DNA of 64,000 nt from Bacteroidota bacterium (GTDB lineage: Bacteria; Bacteroidota; Bacteroidia; Chitinophagales; Saprospiraceae): the NCBI GenBank assembly GCA_029572935.1, contig JAKQHM010000004.1, positions 55,049-119,048 on the forward strand. Direction: 5' to 3'. This document shows, piece after piece, positions 27,520 to 36,058 of the stretch. The translations under genes were made by a program, and so were the position numbers. The notes beneath the pieces are model-generated. The model had not been told where the DNA came from and ran no database searches. It saw only the letters and a list, made by a program, of their open reading frames with translations. Numbering within the stretch: position 1 is the first letter of the stretch; the number at the start of each line of letters is the position of its first letter.

Positions 27520-30500
27520 TTATCGGATCAGGTTTAAAGTTGTCTTAAGATCTAATTGTCTCATGGATCCGCACAAATCGAGTACGGCTTTGAATTGCAC
27601 TATGTAGGTTTCCACTGGTGCAGGTTCTCCCCTGAAATTCCCATTCCAGGTCTCGGTGGGGTCATCCGATTCAAATACGATTTGACCCCATCGATTGAAA
27701 ATCCTAAGTTTGTAGCCTTCCGGTTCAAATATTGTCCCAGGCTCTATGACCGGCTTGTAATCATCATTTTCCATATCCCCGTTGGGTGTAAAAACATTGG
27801 GCAGTTGAATCTTCTGCCTGGCGAGGCTTGGGTCTTGCGTGATGGTGTAGAAAATGTCAATCTGATCACAGCCATTTCTATTCATAATACTCAAGGTGTA
27901 ATTACCGGGCTTATCAAAATATTGACTGGTGTCCTTTCCAATCTGACTATTGCCCAGCCGCCATATGAAGCTGGCGGAATCCGGAGGAAACTGGAATGCA
28001 CGCAGCAGTTCAGCTGCATGGATGACCGTATCCTTGCAAATCTCAAAGCTGTCCCGGAAGCCATTGAGTCCCAGAGGGAGGCCCAGAAGTGACCGGATGG
28101 TCACGACCGTATCTTTCTGACAATCCAGGGCATCGTATATGCGGATGATGTAAACATCAGGGGGAAGGTTTCCATAAAAACTAGTGGTGTCCTTCGCACT
28201 TCCGTTGATGCTGTACCGGACCGGCCCAATCGGAGATCGTGCAAAAATTTTGATACTTCCACTGGGCGTGCTGGCACAAGAAGGTTTAATTTCAAGCTTA
28301 TCCAATATCAAAGTAGAATATGGGAGAACTCTTATTTTTCCACTTACCGAACATCCGTTTTTCGGATAAGTGATATAGCTGTATTCTCCTTCGAAGAGAA
28401 AGGTTCCGGTTCTGCCTGAGTCGGGTGTCGGGAGTCTTCTGTCAAAAACATCCTTCCAGGAAACGGAATCAAAGCGTGCAAAATCCGGTACCGTGAATTG
28501 ATAGAATCTGTCTTCACAGGAAAACCAGACTGTATCCGGAATGCCCACCTTGTGGTGCATTGTGTCAATCCGAACGAGCAGGGTATCCGTAGAAATGCAT
28601 TCGGGATTAGGAGTAGTGATGCGGGTATAATAAATACCGGGTATGCGTATGATCTGTCTCGGATTTCTTTCCTGAATGCCACTGATACCGGGACCTTTAA
28701 ACTCAAAATTGTAGGATGGTTTATAATTGCGCAGATCAGCAGTGATGTCAATGGTGTCCTGATTACAATCGAGGGTACGATCCATCCCGAGTAAGCCTGT
28801 CGGTATGGCCAGATTTTTTTCCACCCGCACAGTATCGGTCGCTTCGCAGCCATTATTCCGGTTGCGTACATTCAGGACGTACAAACCCGGTTGGTCTACG
28901 ACGGGTTTCCTCAGGGTGCCGTTATTCCCGTTTATGCCCGGCCCGGTCCAGATAATTTGTGAAATTGAGTCAGCCAGATCCGTATTTCCATCCAGGAAAA
29001 CGCTGACAAAATCACAGGTAATGGCCCGGTCAGGACCCGCATTGGCCAGTGGGAGTCCGGCCTCATTTTTGACAATGATGGAGTCCAGAGATTCGCAATT
29101 CAACACTGTATCCCGGATCAATAAATAATATTTCCCTGCATTTCTGACCACGATTTTTTCAAGATTTCGATCACCCGCTCCGATTCCGGGACCGGCCCAG
29201 AAGTACTTCAGATTTCGACCTGCCGACTGGCTGCCATCCAGCACTGCGGTGTCGTGCAGGCAACTGATGTCCCAGTTTTTGATGAGTCTGACCATGGGCA
29301 GACTGTCAGGTTCGCTGACCAACACCGTATCCGCTGCCTCGCAACCTGATATCTGATGCCAAACGCGCAATACGTATGTGCCGGGCAGGGATACCTTTGT
29401 ACTGAAACCTTCCCGATTTGTGCTGTCTATACCGGAACCCGTCCATTGGCCATTGAATAAATTTGAACTCGTGCTCTGATTGCCACCCAGACTGATGGAT
29501 GCGGAATCGCAGGGCAAAGTCCGGTCCGGTCCGGCATCGGCCAATGCCTTTGTTGTATCCAATCGCACCTGTACCGTGTCAAATGATAAACAATCGTTGC
29601 CTAGATTTTGAATTTTTAAAATATAGAGTCCTGGAAGAGCCACCTCCGGAGAGGGGTCAAATTTGTTTGAGGATTGAATACCGGGTCCGCTCCATTCCAG
29701 GGAGAATCCCGGGGCCCTGTCTGAACTGTCAGAACTCAGAATGACTGTGGAGTCCAGACAATTGATCAAGAGGTCCGCTCCGGCAAAAGCTCTTGGTTTT
29801 AAGGTGTCTATAACAACCACAACTGTGTCGCTTCCGGTACATCCGCTGATGCTGTCGAGGACTGTGAAAATATAGATACCGGGTTCGGATACGACCGGAT
29901 TGAGTTCGGTTTTATTGACAAAGTCAATCCCGGGGCCAGCCCAGAAATATCCTCTTCTTGCCGAAGTGTCAGGCCTGGAAACCCTAAGTGTGACAGATGT
30001 TTGGCTGCAGGTGAGCTGGTCTGTATTGCCAATCAGGGGATCCGGGGCAGAAAAAACCTGAACCCTGATCAGAGTATCTCGGCTGCAGCCTCCTTCATTG
30101 ATGGCACGTGCGCGATAGGTAGTGGTCACATTGGGGCATAACTGCAACATGGTGGTGGTATCGCGGTTGTCCCAAACAAGGATGTTTCCAGGTTCGGATC
30201 CCAATGTCACCTGGGTGCATTCTCCACGACAAAGAATGGGTTTATTGATATCTACACTCAGCGACGGCTGGGGCAATTCCAATACTTCCATTGTATCACT
30301 GCCGTAGCAGCCTCTTTGGTCTTCAACCTGTAGGATCACGGTACCCGGGCTGGTGACATAGGTGATGGTGTCCGTCGTGCCATCACTCCACTGATAGGTT
30401 CTGAAACCCGATCGGGCAGTCAGCTCAGCAAAATCTCCTTTGCAGTAGCTGCTGTCACCCATGATGGTGGCATCTACCTCAGGTGCAAAGATGAGCCGAA

Positions 30501-31635
30501 CGTCCGGGCAGAAAAAATTGGGGATAGGAGGAAAATCTATGTCGCCACCCAGAATGGTAGTCCCCTGACAGGGGCAGTTTACATCAGAAATTTCTCTGTA
30601 GATGTAATACTCGATGGTATCGTATTTCCATTCCTCTCTCCATTGCAGATGGATGCGCTGAACAGAGTTCAATGGAATGGGATTTTGGTTGCCGTCCGTG
30701 CTGAATAATTCAAAAATAATGGGCTCCGGACCATAGTGGACATTTCCATTGGGAAGATACAGGATGAATTCCTCCCCATTTATATCGATCAAACTCAGGT
30801 CTGAAAGCCTTTGTGACTGAGTGCCATTGAGATAATACCACGATCCGCCCAAATGAACGGGGATGAGTTTTTGTACGGTATCGATGAGGATACTGTCCAG
30901 ACAGGAGGAGGGCTCGTTAAAACATTTTTGGAGCGGACATTTTTGGTTTAATTCATCCAGCAATGCGCCGGTGAGAAAACCTACAAAGCGATTGATGTCG
31001 TTTTTGATCAGATTCCCATTTTCATCCAGATCAATGAAGGCAGGCTGGCTGGTTGTCCAGTTCAGTCTGGCAGTATCACGGGTGACCATGATGTCTTGTG
31101 TAATGCTGTCTACACTGCAGTTTGCTGAATCTACGCCTCCCAGGCTCTGTGTGATTTCGTAAGATTCACAATCACCTCGGATGGAAAACCTCCACAAAGG
31201 AGTGACGGGTAGAAAACCATTTAAAACCCTGACCGGGCCACAGGAATCTTTAGGGTCGGTGTGGCAGGGATTATTGGGATATCCCAGGCTGATCTCGTAT
31301 TGAGTTTGCTGAATCCTGAAATTCCTGTTTTCAAAACGTATCTCGACCGTATCCTCACTGATGCAGGGTGCTTGATCGATATGGTAAATGAAATGGTAGC
31401 TTCCGCATCCGGTGACGCGGATCCTGATCCCACCTGGAAACATACTGTCAATCTTGACCAATTGTCCTCCGGGATCACAGAGGTGGGTCCAATATCCACC
31501 GGGAGGATTGCCTACGAGGTCCAGGTCAAATCCGCAAATCGTACTGTCTGGACCGGCATCAGCGCAATCCTGTGCATACAAAACGGGATAAGTAAGTAAA
31601 GGGAGCAGAAGGAGTAGAAAAACAGTTCTTGACAT
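27520..31635 (-). CDS. giant secreted Ig-repeat protein with gliding-motility-associated C-terminal (CHU_C) domain
   Basis: A 1371-residue exported protein. Signal peptide at residues 1-21 (VFLLLLLPLLTYPVLYAQ). An N-terminal region of about 370 residues is rich in cysteines and of no recognised family. Two Ig-like segments (about 388-535) precede six tandem ~83-residue Ig-like repeats (541-1035), then a segment with a SprB-like repeat (GSIKIFARSPIGPVRYSING). The C-terminal CHU_C domain (LPNVFTPNGDMENDDYKP ... LRIFNRWGQIVFESDD ... WNGNF) is a type B signal for the type IX secretion system. It probably acts at the cell surface or is released, in adhesion or gliding. The long repeat spacer is typical of adhesins, but the ligand is unknown. 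Confidence 0.9.
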   Translation of the reverse strand: MSRTVFLLLLLPLLTYPVLYAQDCADAGPDSTICGFDLDLVGNPPGGYWTHLCDPGGQLVKIDSMFPGGIRIRVTGCGSYHFIYHIDQAPCISEDTVEIRFENRNFRIQQTQYEISLGYPNNPCHTDPKDSCGPVRVLNGFLPVTPLWRFSIRGDCESYEITQSLGGVDSANCSVDSITQDIMVTRDTARLNWTTSQPAFIDLDENGNLIKNDINRFVGFLTGALLDELNQKCPLQKCFNEPSSCLDSILIDTVQKLIPVHLGGSWYYLNGTQSQRLSDLSLIDINGEEFILYLPNGNVHYGPEPIIFELFSTDGNQNPIPLNSVQRIHLQWREEWKYDTIEYYIYREISDVNCPCQGTTILGGDIDFPPIPNFFCPDVRLIFAPEVDATIMGDSSYCKGDFAELTARSGFRTYQWSDGTTDTITYVTSPGTVILQVEDQRGCYGSDTMEVLELPQPSLSVDINKPILCRGECTQVTLGSEPGNILVWDNRDTTTMLQLCPNVTTTYRARAINEGGCSRDTLIRVQVFSAPDPLIGNTDQLTCSQTSVTLRVSRPDTSARRGYFWAGPGIDFVNKTELNPVVSEPGIYIFTVLDSISGCTGSDTVVVVIDTLKPRAFAGADLLINCLDSTVILSSDSSDRAPGFSLEWSGPGIQSSNKFDPSPEVALPGLYILKIQNLGNDCLSFDTVQVRLDTTKALADAGPDRTLPCDSASISLGGNQSTSSNLFNGQWTGSGIDSTNREGFSTKVSLPGTYVLRVWHQISGCEAADTVLVSEPDSLPMVRLIKNWDISCLHDTAVLDGSQSAGRNLKYFWAGPGIGAGDRNLEKIVVRNAGKYYLLIRDTVLNCESLDSIIVKNEAGLPLANAGPDRAITCDFVSVFLDGNTDLADSISQIIWTGPGINGNNGTLRKPVVDQPGLYVLNVRNRNNGCEATDTVRVEKNLAIPTGLLGMDRTLDCNQDTIDITADLRNYKPSYNFEFKGPGISGIQERNPRQIIRIPGIYYTRITTPNPECISTDTLLVRIDTMHHKVGIPDTVWFSCEDRFYQFTVPDFARFDSVSWKDVFDRRLPTPDSGRTGTFLFEGEYSYITYPKNGCSVSGKIRVLPYSTLILDKLEIKPSCASTPSGSIKIFARSPIGPVRYSINGSAKDTTSFYGNLPPDVYIIRIYDALDCQKDTVVTIRSLLGLPLGLNGFRDSFEICKDTVIHAAELLRAFQFPPDSASFIWRLGNSQIGKDTSQYFDKPGNYTLSIMNRNGCDQIDIFYTITQDPSLARQKIQLPNVFTPNGDMENDDYKPVIEPGTIFEPEGYKLRIFNRWGQIVFESDDPTETWNGNFRGEPAPVETYIVQFKAVLDLCGSMRQLDLKTTLNLIR
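28533..30015 (-). repeat. six tandem 83-residue Ig-like repeats
   Basis: Each unit has the form C-x(5,6)-L ... W-x-G-P-G-I ... P-G-x-Y-x-L-x-V ... C-x(3)-D-T-V. The first cysteines are at residues 543, 626, 709, 792, 874 and 957, steps of 83, 83, 83, 82 and 83. A second cysteine in each unit (for example SGC, NDC, NGC) suggests an internal disulphide. Protein similarity between units is moderate, so the array is old rather than freshly duplicated. Confidence 0.85.
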
Positions 31636-31754
31636 ATATGTCTGAATGAATTGGCTGAAAAATAGGAAGAAAAGTCTAATCAGAGGTGAAAACTATAGAA
31701 ATCAGCGGCAATTATTTTAACATTATACCAACACACCAGGATTGGCATGTATTA

Positions 31755-33020
31755 TCATTTTCGTATCACCAGTCCGGGGTGAATTTCACTTATTTTGCAG
31801 CAGCCTGTTAACTTCATCGTGATCTCCAGTTCAGCCAATAGATTTCCCATCCACTCGACTACACCTGCCTTTCCTTTCAAAGCCATTGCGTAGACATAGG
31901 GCCTTCCCACCAAAACGGCATTGGCACCTAATGCAAGTGCCGTAAAAATATCCGAGCCGGTTCTGATGCCGCTGTCCAGCAGGAGAGGGAAGTCTGTCGG
32001 GAGTTGCTTTCGAATGACAGGCAATGCATCGAGGCTGCTGATCACCCTGTCTACCTGGCGACCTCCATGATTGGAAACTACAATGGCATCGGCACCGGCA
32101 TCCAAACCCCGAAGTGCATCATCTGGTCTGAGGATTCCTTTGAGGATTAATGGAAGCCTGGTCCTGGATTTGAGCCAGCAGACATCTTCCCATGATAGTT
32201 CGGGTCTGCTGTATATTTCAATGAATTTGCGTACTGCCCGTATCGGGTCTTTGGTTCTCCAGTTATTCCAGTATGCTCCTGGATAATTTTTCATGAGATC
32301 ATGGGCCAGCATCAGTTTTTTTATGGAAAATCCACCTGAATCCTGATTGGAGAGGTCTATGTCGGCCATCAGATCTTTGAATACCGGGTCTGAAGTGTAT
32401 TGAGCGATACCAAGTCCGCGGATAAAGGGAAGATAACCATGGTTGAGATCTTGTACCCTCCAGCCCAGGGTCGTGGTATCCAGCGTAAGCACCAGGGCTG
32501 AGCAACCACAGGATTCTGCTCTGTGGACCAGGCTATCCACCAGATCTTTTGATTTACTGAAGTAAAGCTGAAACCAATAGGGGCCTGAATGAATCTCTTT
32601 TGCCGTTTCTTCCATGGGATAAGAAGCCTGGTTAGAGAAGATCATAGGGACGCGGGTTTCATCGGAAGCAGAAGCCAGTTCCAGGTCGCCACGCGGATGA
32701 GCCAGACTTAGGACGCCGATCGGAGCAAACAGCACGGGAAATGGTAAGGATTTTCCTAAAAGCTCAATTCCTGTGTCCACCGATGAAAGGCCTGAAGCCA
32801 TGCTTGGTATGAGGCTGTAGGAGGAAAAGGCTTTCAGATTGTTTCGGATCCCATCTTCCTGGCCCGCACCACAGGCTATATAGCCAAAAGCATCCCTGCT
32901 GAGTTTTTTCTTTGCCTTTTCTTCCAAGGTACGGAAATCAACAGGAAGCTCAGGTTTGATTCCCCTCGATCCTCGGATGTAAATGTCCCTTTGGCGATCG
33001 GATGGCAGGAATGCGCTCAT
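31755..33020 (-). CDS. FMN-dependent alpha-hydroxy-acid oxidase (lactate 2-monooxygenase-like)
   Basis: A 421-residue flavoprotein of the lactate/glycolate oxidase family, oxidising an L-2-hydroxy acid to the keto acid. The FMN and substrate motifs are DFRTLEEKAKKKLSRDAFGYIACGAG, LDTTTLGWRVQDLNHGYLPF, LILKGILRPDDALRGLDAGADAIVVSNHGGRQVD (catalytic His-Gly-Gly-Arg) and LLDSGIRTGSDIFTALALGANAVLVGRP. The length and the WRVQDLNHGYLPF segment favour the lactate 2-monooxygenase subgroup over glycolate oxidase. It starts 7 bases after tyrS and is probably transcribed with it. Confidence 0.92.
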   Translation of the reverse strand: MSAFLPSDRQRDIYIRGSRGIKPELPVDFRTLEEKAKKKLSRDAFGYIACGAGQEDGIRNNLKAFSSYSLIPSMASGLSSVDTGIELLGKSLPFPVLFAPIGVLSLAHPRGDLELASASDETRVPMIFSNQASYPMEETAKEIHSGPYWFQLYFSKSKDLVDSLVHRAESCGCSALVLTLDTTTLGWRVQDLNHGYLPFIRGLGIAQYTSDPVFKDLMADIDLSNQDSGGFSIKKLMLAHDLMKNYPGAYWNNWRTKDPIRAVRKFIEIYSRPELSWEDVCWLKSRTRLPLILKGILRPDDALRGLDAGADAIVVSNHGGRQVDRVISSLDALPVIRKQLPTDFPLLLDSGIRTGSDIFTALALGANAVLVGRPYVYAMALKGKAGVVEWMGNLLAELEITMKLTGCCKISEIHPGLVIRK

Positions 33021-33027
33021 GTCAGTA

Positions 33028-34314
33028 TCATTCGCAAATAAGCATGTTTTTGTTCTTTTTTCCGTTTTCCACCATCATAAAATGCCCATGCAGTAAGTCT
33101 TCCTTGTTGATCAGATGATCAGGCTGGCTGATTTTGATTTTATTAATGGTCAAAGCATTGTTTTGTATAGCCCTTCTTACTTCACTTTTCGAAGGGAAAA
33201 TCTGACAATGTTCGGTCAAAAGGCTGGCGACTTCGACAGGCTGTTCGAGAACAGATCTCGGAATAGTAAATTTTGGAATTTCGTGGCCCACCTGAACCAG
33301 TTCATCGGGTTTCATTTCCTTCAGGAATTCTGCTGTGCAATCCTTGCTGAACAACAGTTCGGATACCCGTTCTACGCTTCTCAGTACCTCGGTACCATGA
33401 ATGCGTTCTGTGATTTCAGCGGCCAGCAATTGTTTCAGAAATCTGGCATCGGAAGAGTAGCTGTTTTCCAAAGATTCAATTTCATCACAAGACCTGAAGC
33501 TGAAATATCGCAGCAGTTTGGGAAGATCGGCATCGTCGCAGTTGAGCCAAAATTGATAAAACTTATAAGGACTGGTCATGCTGGGGTCCAGCCAAATATT
33601 GCCTTCTTCAGATTTGCCGAATTTTTTACCATCCGACTTGGTGAGCAACGGGGTGGTCACAGCATAAGCTTTTGCTCCGGGAATGGTTTTTGAAATGAAA
33701 TCCGTTCCGGCGATGATGTTGCCCCATTGATCGGACCCCCCCATTTGTAAACGGCAATCAAAGTCCTTATACAGGCAGTGAAAATCATACGCCTGCAAAA
33801 GCTGATAGGTGAATTCCGTGTAGGAAATTCCTGTCTCCAGTCTCTTCTTTACAGATTCTTTGGACAGCATGTAATTGATGGTGGTATGCTTGCCTACATT
33901 CCTTAGAAAATCCAGGACGTTCATCTCCTTGTAGAAGTCAAAATTATTCACCAGGATGGCTGCATTGGGACCGGAATCAAAATTGAGCAACTTCCTGAAC
34001 TGATTGATCTGGGCCTGTATGTTCTTCTCGAGTTCTTCAATGGTTTTTAACTCGCGTTCCTTGTCTTTGCCGGATGGGTCGCCGATTCTGCCTGTCGCTC
34101 CTCCCATCACCACCAAAGGCTTATGGCCGGATCGTTGAAAGAGACTGAGCAGCATGATCTGCACATAATTACCCAATCCGAGGGAGGGCGCCGTAGGGTC
34201 AAATCCGATATAGCCGGTCACCATTCCGCTTTTTAAATGCTCATCAAGGCCTGGGGTATGGTCTTGCAGCATATTTCTTCTTTTCAGTTCTTCTAAAAAA
34301 TCAAGTGCGGCCAT
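33028..34314 (-). CDS. tyrS: tyrosyl-tRNA synthetase
   Basis: A 428-residue class I synthetase that charges tRNA-Tyr. Visible are GYIGFDPTAPSLGLGN (HIGH region), VMGGATGRIGDPSGKDKER, YTEFTYQLLQAYDF, LQMGGSDQWGNIIAGTDF, the KMSKS equivalent KKFGKSEEGN, and a C-terminal S4-like RNA-binding segment (SEVRRAIQNNALTINKIKI). The first His of the HIGH motif is Gly here and the second is Asn. The track runs to 34653, but the extra N-terminal 113 residues overlap the divergent permease gene. The ATG at 34314 gives the usual N-terminus and follows a -7 element. Confidence 0.96.
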   Translation of the reverse strand: MAALDFLEELKRRNMLQDHTPGLDEHLKSGMVTGYIGFDPTAPSLGLGNYVQIMLLSLFQRSGHKPLVVMGGATGRIGDPSGKDKERELKTIEELEKNIQAQINQFRKLLNFDSGPNAAILVNNFDFYKEMNVLDFLRNVGKHTTINYMLSKESVKKRLETGISYTEFTYQLLQAYDFHCLYKDFDCRLQMGGSDQWGNIIAGTDFISKTIPGAKAYAVTTPLLTKSDGKKFGKSEEGNIWLDPSMTSPYKFYQFWLNCDDADLPKLLRYFSFRSCDEIESLENSYSSDARFLKQLLAAEITERIHGTEVLRSVERVSELLFSKDCTAEFLKEMKPDELVQVGHEIPKFTIPRSVLEQPVEVASLLTEHCQIFPSKSEVRRAIQNNALTINKIKISQPDHLINKEDLLHGHFMMVENGKKNKNMLICE

Positions 34315-34342
34315 ACGGGAAATTGTAATTTGTAATACGCAG

Positions 34343-34350
34343 CAAAGATA
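34343..34350 (-). promoter_or_regulatory. -7 element TATCTTTG upstream of tyrS
   Basis: Exact TAnnTTTG match on the minus strand, 28 bases before the tyrS ATG. It supports the short start and a tyrS-oxidase transcript. Confidence 0.5.
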
Positions 34351-34371
34351 CATCCAGTTTTGCAAGCTGTT

Positions 34372-34379
34372 TATCTTTA
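34372..34379 (+). promoter_or_regulatory. possible -7 element TATCTTTA
   Basis: Seven of eight consensus positions match TAnnTTTG on the plus strand, 13 bases before the permease ATG at 34393. It faces away from the tyrS promoter in a 78-base gap. Confidence 0.3.
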
Positions 34380-34392
34380 CAGCTTCTCCGTA

Positions 34393-35643
34393 ATGAATGT
34401 AAGCAAATTCATAGCATCCAGAACGTATGGTTCCTTCAGATCCTCCCTGATACGCAACATTATCAGAATCAGTATTATATCCACGTCTTTGAGCGTGTGT
34501 GTGATGATTGTGGCGGGCTCGGTTTTTGAAGGGTTCAAATCCCAGATCGCAGCCAAGGTTTTTGGATTCTGGGGGCACATCCATGTGACCGACCTTCAGG
34601 TGAGCCGGAGTATTGAGCCCTTTCAGATCAGAAATGCCGACAGTGTGCTGCAACTCATTAAAACGGCTGACTTTTCCCGGATCGGACTGTCTCAGGATTG
34701 TATCACTAAAATGGAACCCTTTGTGGTGTTACCGGCTATTTTGAGCGGCAACAGGGGCAATGAGGGGGTCTTTTTAAAAGGCATACCGGAGCATTTTGAC
34801 CCTGGATTTATGATGAGCGCTCTTAAATCGGGCTCCTGGCTGGATTTCAAAGACAGCCTCTTTTCCCGAGGGGTTCTGATTTCTGAACAAACAACCCGGA
34901 AGGCTGATTTGAAAGCGGGAGATCCTTTGATCGGCCATTTTGTGCTGGATGGACGAATTGTTAAACGGAAACTGACTGTGGCGGGCACTTATCGAACGGG
35001 GTTGGAGGAATACGACAGAAAATTTGCCCTTGTGGATATCCGATTGCTGCAGAATCTACTGGGTTGGAAGGCGGATGAAGTGACGGGCATTGAGCTTTTT
35101 GTGAAAAATATCGGAGATGCCGGTAGGATCAATACCTTCCTCTATGAGGAAATCTTACCTTCCAATCTGTATTCTGAAACCATACGCGACAAGTTTCCCA
35201 ATATTTTTGAATGGCTGGCTTTGCAGGACATCAACAGAAGTTTTATCCTCGGCCTGATTCTGCTTGTTTGTATCATCAATATGGTGACCACCCTGCTGAT
35301 CCTTATTCTGGAACGCACCCACATGATCGGACTTTTGAGTGCATTGGGGATGGATACCTGGTCGCAGCGGAAGATTTTTATACGGTATGGAGTCCGCATA
35401 CTTTTTCAGGGAATTTTAATTGGAAATTTAGCGGGTATAGGACTTTGCCTCATTCAGTGGAAATGGAAAATAATCAAATTGAGCGAGGCAGATTATTATT
35501 TGGATCACGCACCAGTGGCCCTGAATCCCTTTGTCTGGCTGGTCTTGAGTCTGATCTTTTTTCTTGTGATTTCTATTAGCCTGCTCGTGCCTTCCTGGTT
35601 GGTCTCGAGGCTCAAACCAGTAAATGCATTAAAATTCAGATAA
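34393..35643 (+). CDS. FtsX-like ABC transporter permease (LolC/LolE type)
   Basis: A 416-residue permease with the lipoprotein-release family layout. One N-terminal helix (IIRISIISTSLSVCVMIVAGSVFEGF) is followed by a periplasmic domain of about 230 residues (KVFGFWGHIHVTDLQ; EGVFLKGIPEHFD). Three C-terminal helices include LILILERTHMIGLLSALGM and end in SWLVSRLKPVNALKFR. LolC/E homologues move lipoproteins from inner to outer membrane with the LolD ATPase; no ATPase is adjacent. The TTG start in the track (34360) is less likely than the ATG at 34393. Confidence 0.88.
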   Translation: MNVSKFIASRTYGSFRSSLIRNIIRISIISTSLSVCVMIVAGSVFEGFKSQIAAKVFGFWGHIHVTDLQVSRSIEPFQIRNADSVLQLIKTADFSRIGLSQDCITKMEPFVVLPAILSGNRGNEGVFLKGIPEHFDPGFMMSALKSGSWLDFKDSLFSRGVLISEQTTRKADLKAGDPLIGHFVLDGRIVKRKLTVAGTYRTGLEEYDRKFALVDIRLLQNLLGWKADEVTGIELFVKNIGDAGRINTFLYEEILPSNLYSETIRDKFPNIFEWLALQDINRSFILGLILLVCIINMVTTLLILILERTHMIGLLSALGMDTWSQRKIFIRYGVRILFQGILIGNLAGIGLCLIQWKWKIIKLSEADYYLDHAPVALNPFVWLVLSLIFFLVISISLLVPSWLVSRLKPVNALKFR

Positions 35644-35653
35644 AAAGGTATGA

Positions 35654-35668
35654 ATTCCTAATAGGAAT
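35654..35668. terminator. small hairpin between convergent genes
   Basis: Six-base arms ATTCCT/AGGAAT with loop AAT, between the permease stop and the DUF3276 stop. There is no immediate T-run on either strand. Confidence 0.3.
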
Positions 35669-35688
35669 AAAAGCGGAAATCTGGATTT

Positions 35689-36012
35689 CTACTTCCAATT
35701 TTCATCCCACTCATTTTGCTGGGAACCTTCTTCACGCATTTGATTTTGGAACTCGTCGAAATCGTAATCGGGCATCAATTCACTCTTTAGAAAATCCCTT
35801 GTTTCAAGCAGAGATTGTATGAATCGGTTGAGGTCTTCTTTGTAGATGTACACTGTATGCCTTTCAAAACGATCTTCCTCTTGTTTCCTGACACTTTCCG
35901 TGATTGTCAGATAATAATCCTGATTTTTTGTCTGACGGATGTCAAAAAAGTAAGTTCTTCTTTTTCCGGCTTTTTGCTTGATGCTCCTGACGAGGTCCTT
36001 GTCTCTTTCCAT
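35689..36012 (-). CDS. DUF3276 (PUR-alpha-like) nucleic-acid-binding protein
   Basis: A 107-residue protein of the DUF3276 family, related to the eukaryotic PUR repeat and to Borrelia BpuR, which binds single-stranded nucleic acid. The fold signature is RTYFFDIRQTKNQDYYLTITES followed by HTVYIYKEDLNRFIQSL. The acidic tail (DYDFDEFQNQMREEG ... EWDENWK) is typical of Bacteroidota members. The target and role are unknown. It lies 46 bases after the ABC exporter start-side gene boundary on the same strand and may have its own promoter. Confidence 0.88.
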   Translation of the reverse strand: MERDKDLVRSIKQKAGKRRTYFFDIRQTKNQDYYLTITESVRKQEEDRFERHTVYIYKEDLNRFIQSLLETRDFLKSELMPDYDFDEFQNQMREEGSQQNEWDENWK

Positions 36013-36058
36013 AAGTTAGGCTGGTATTGTCAGGTAAAGTTAGGAAATTGTTAGTCAG

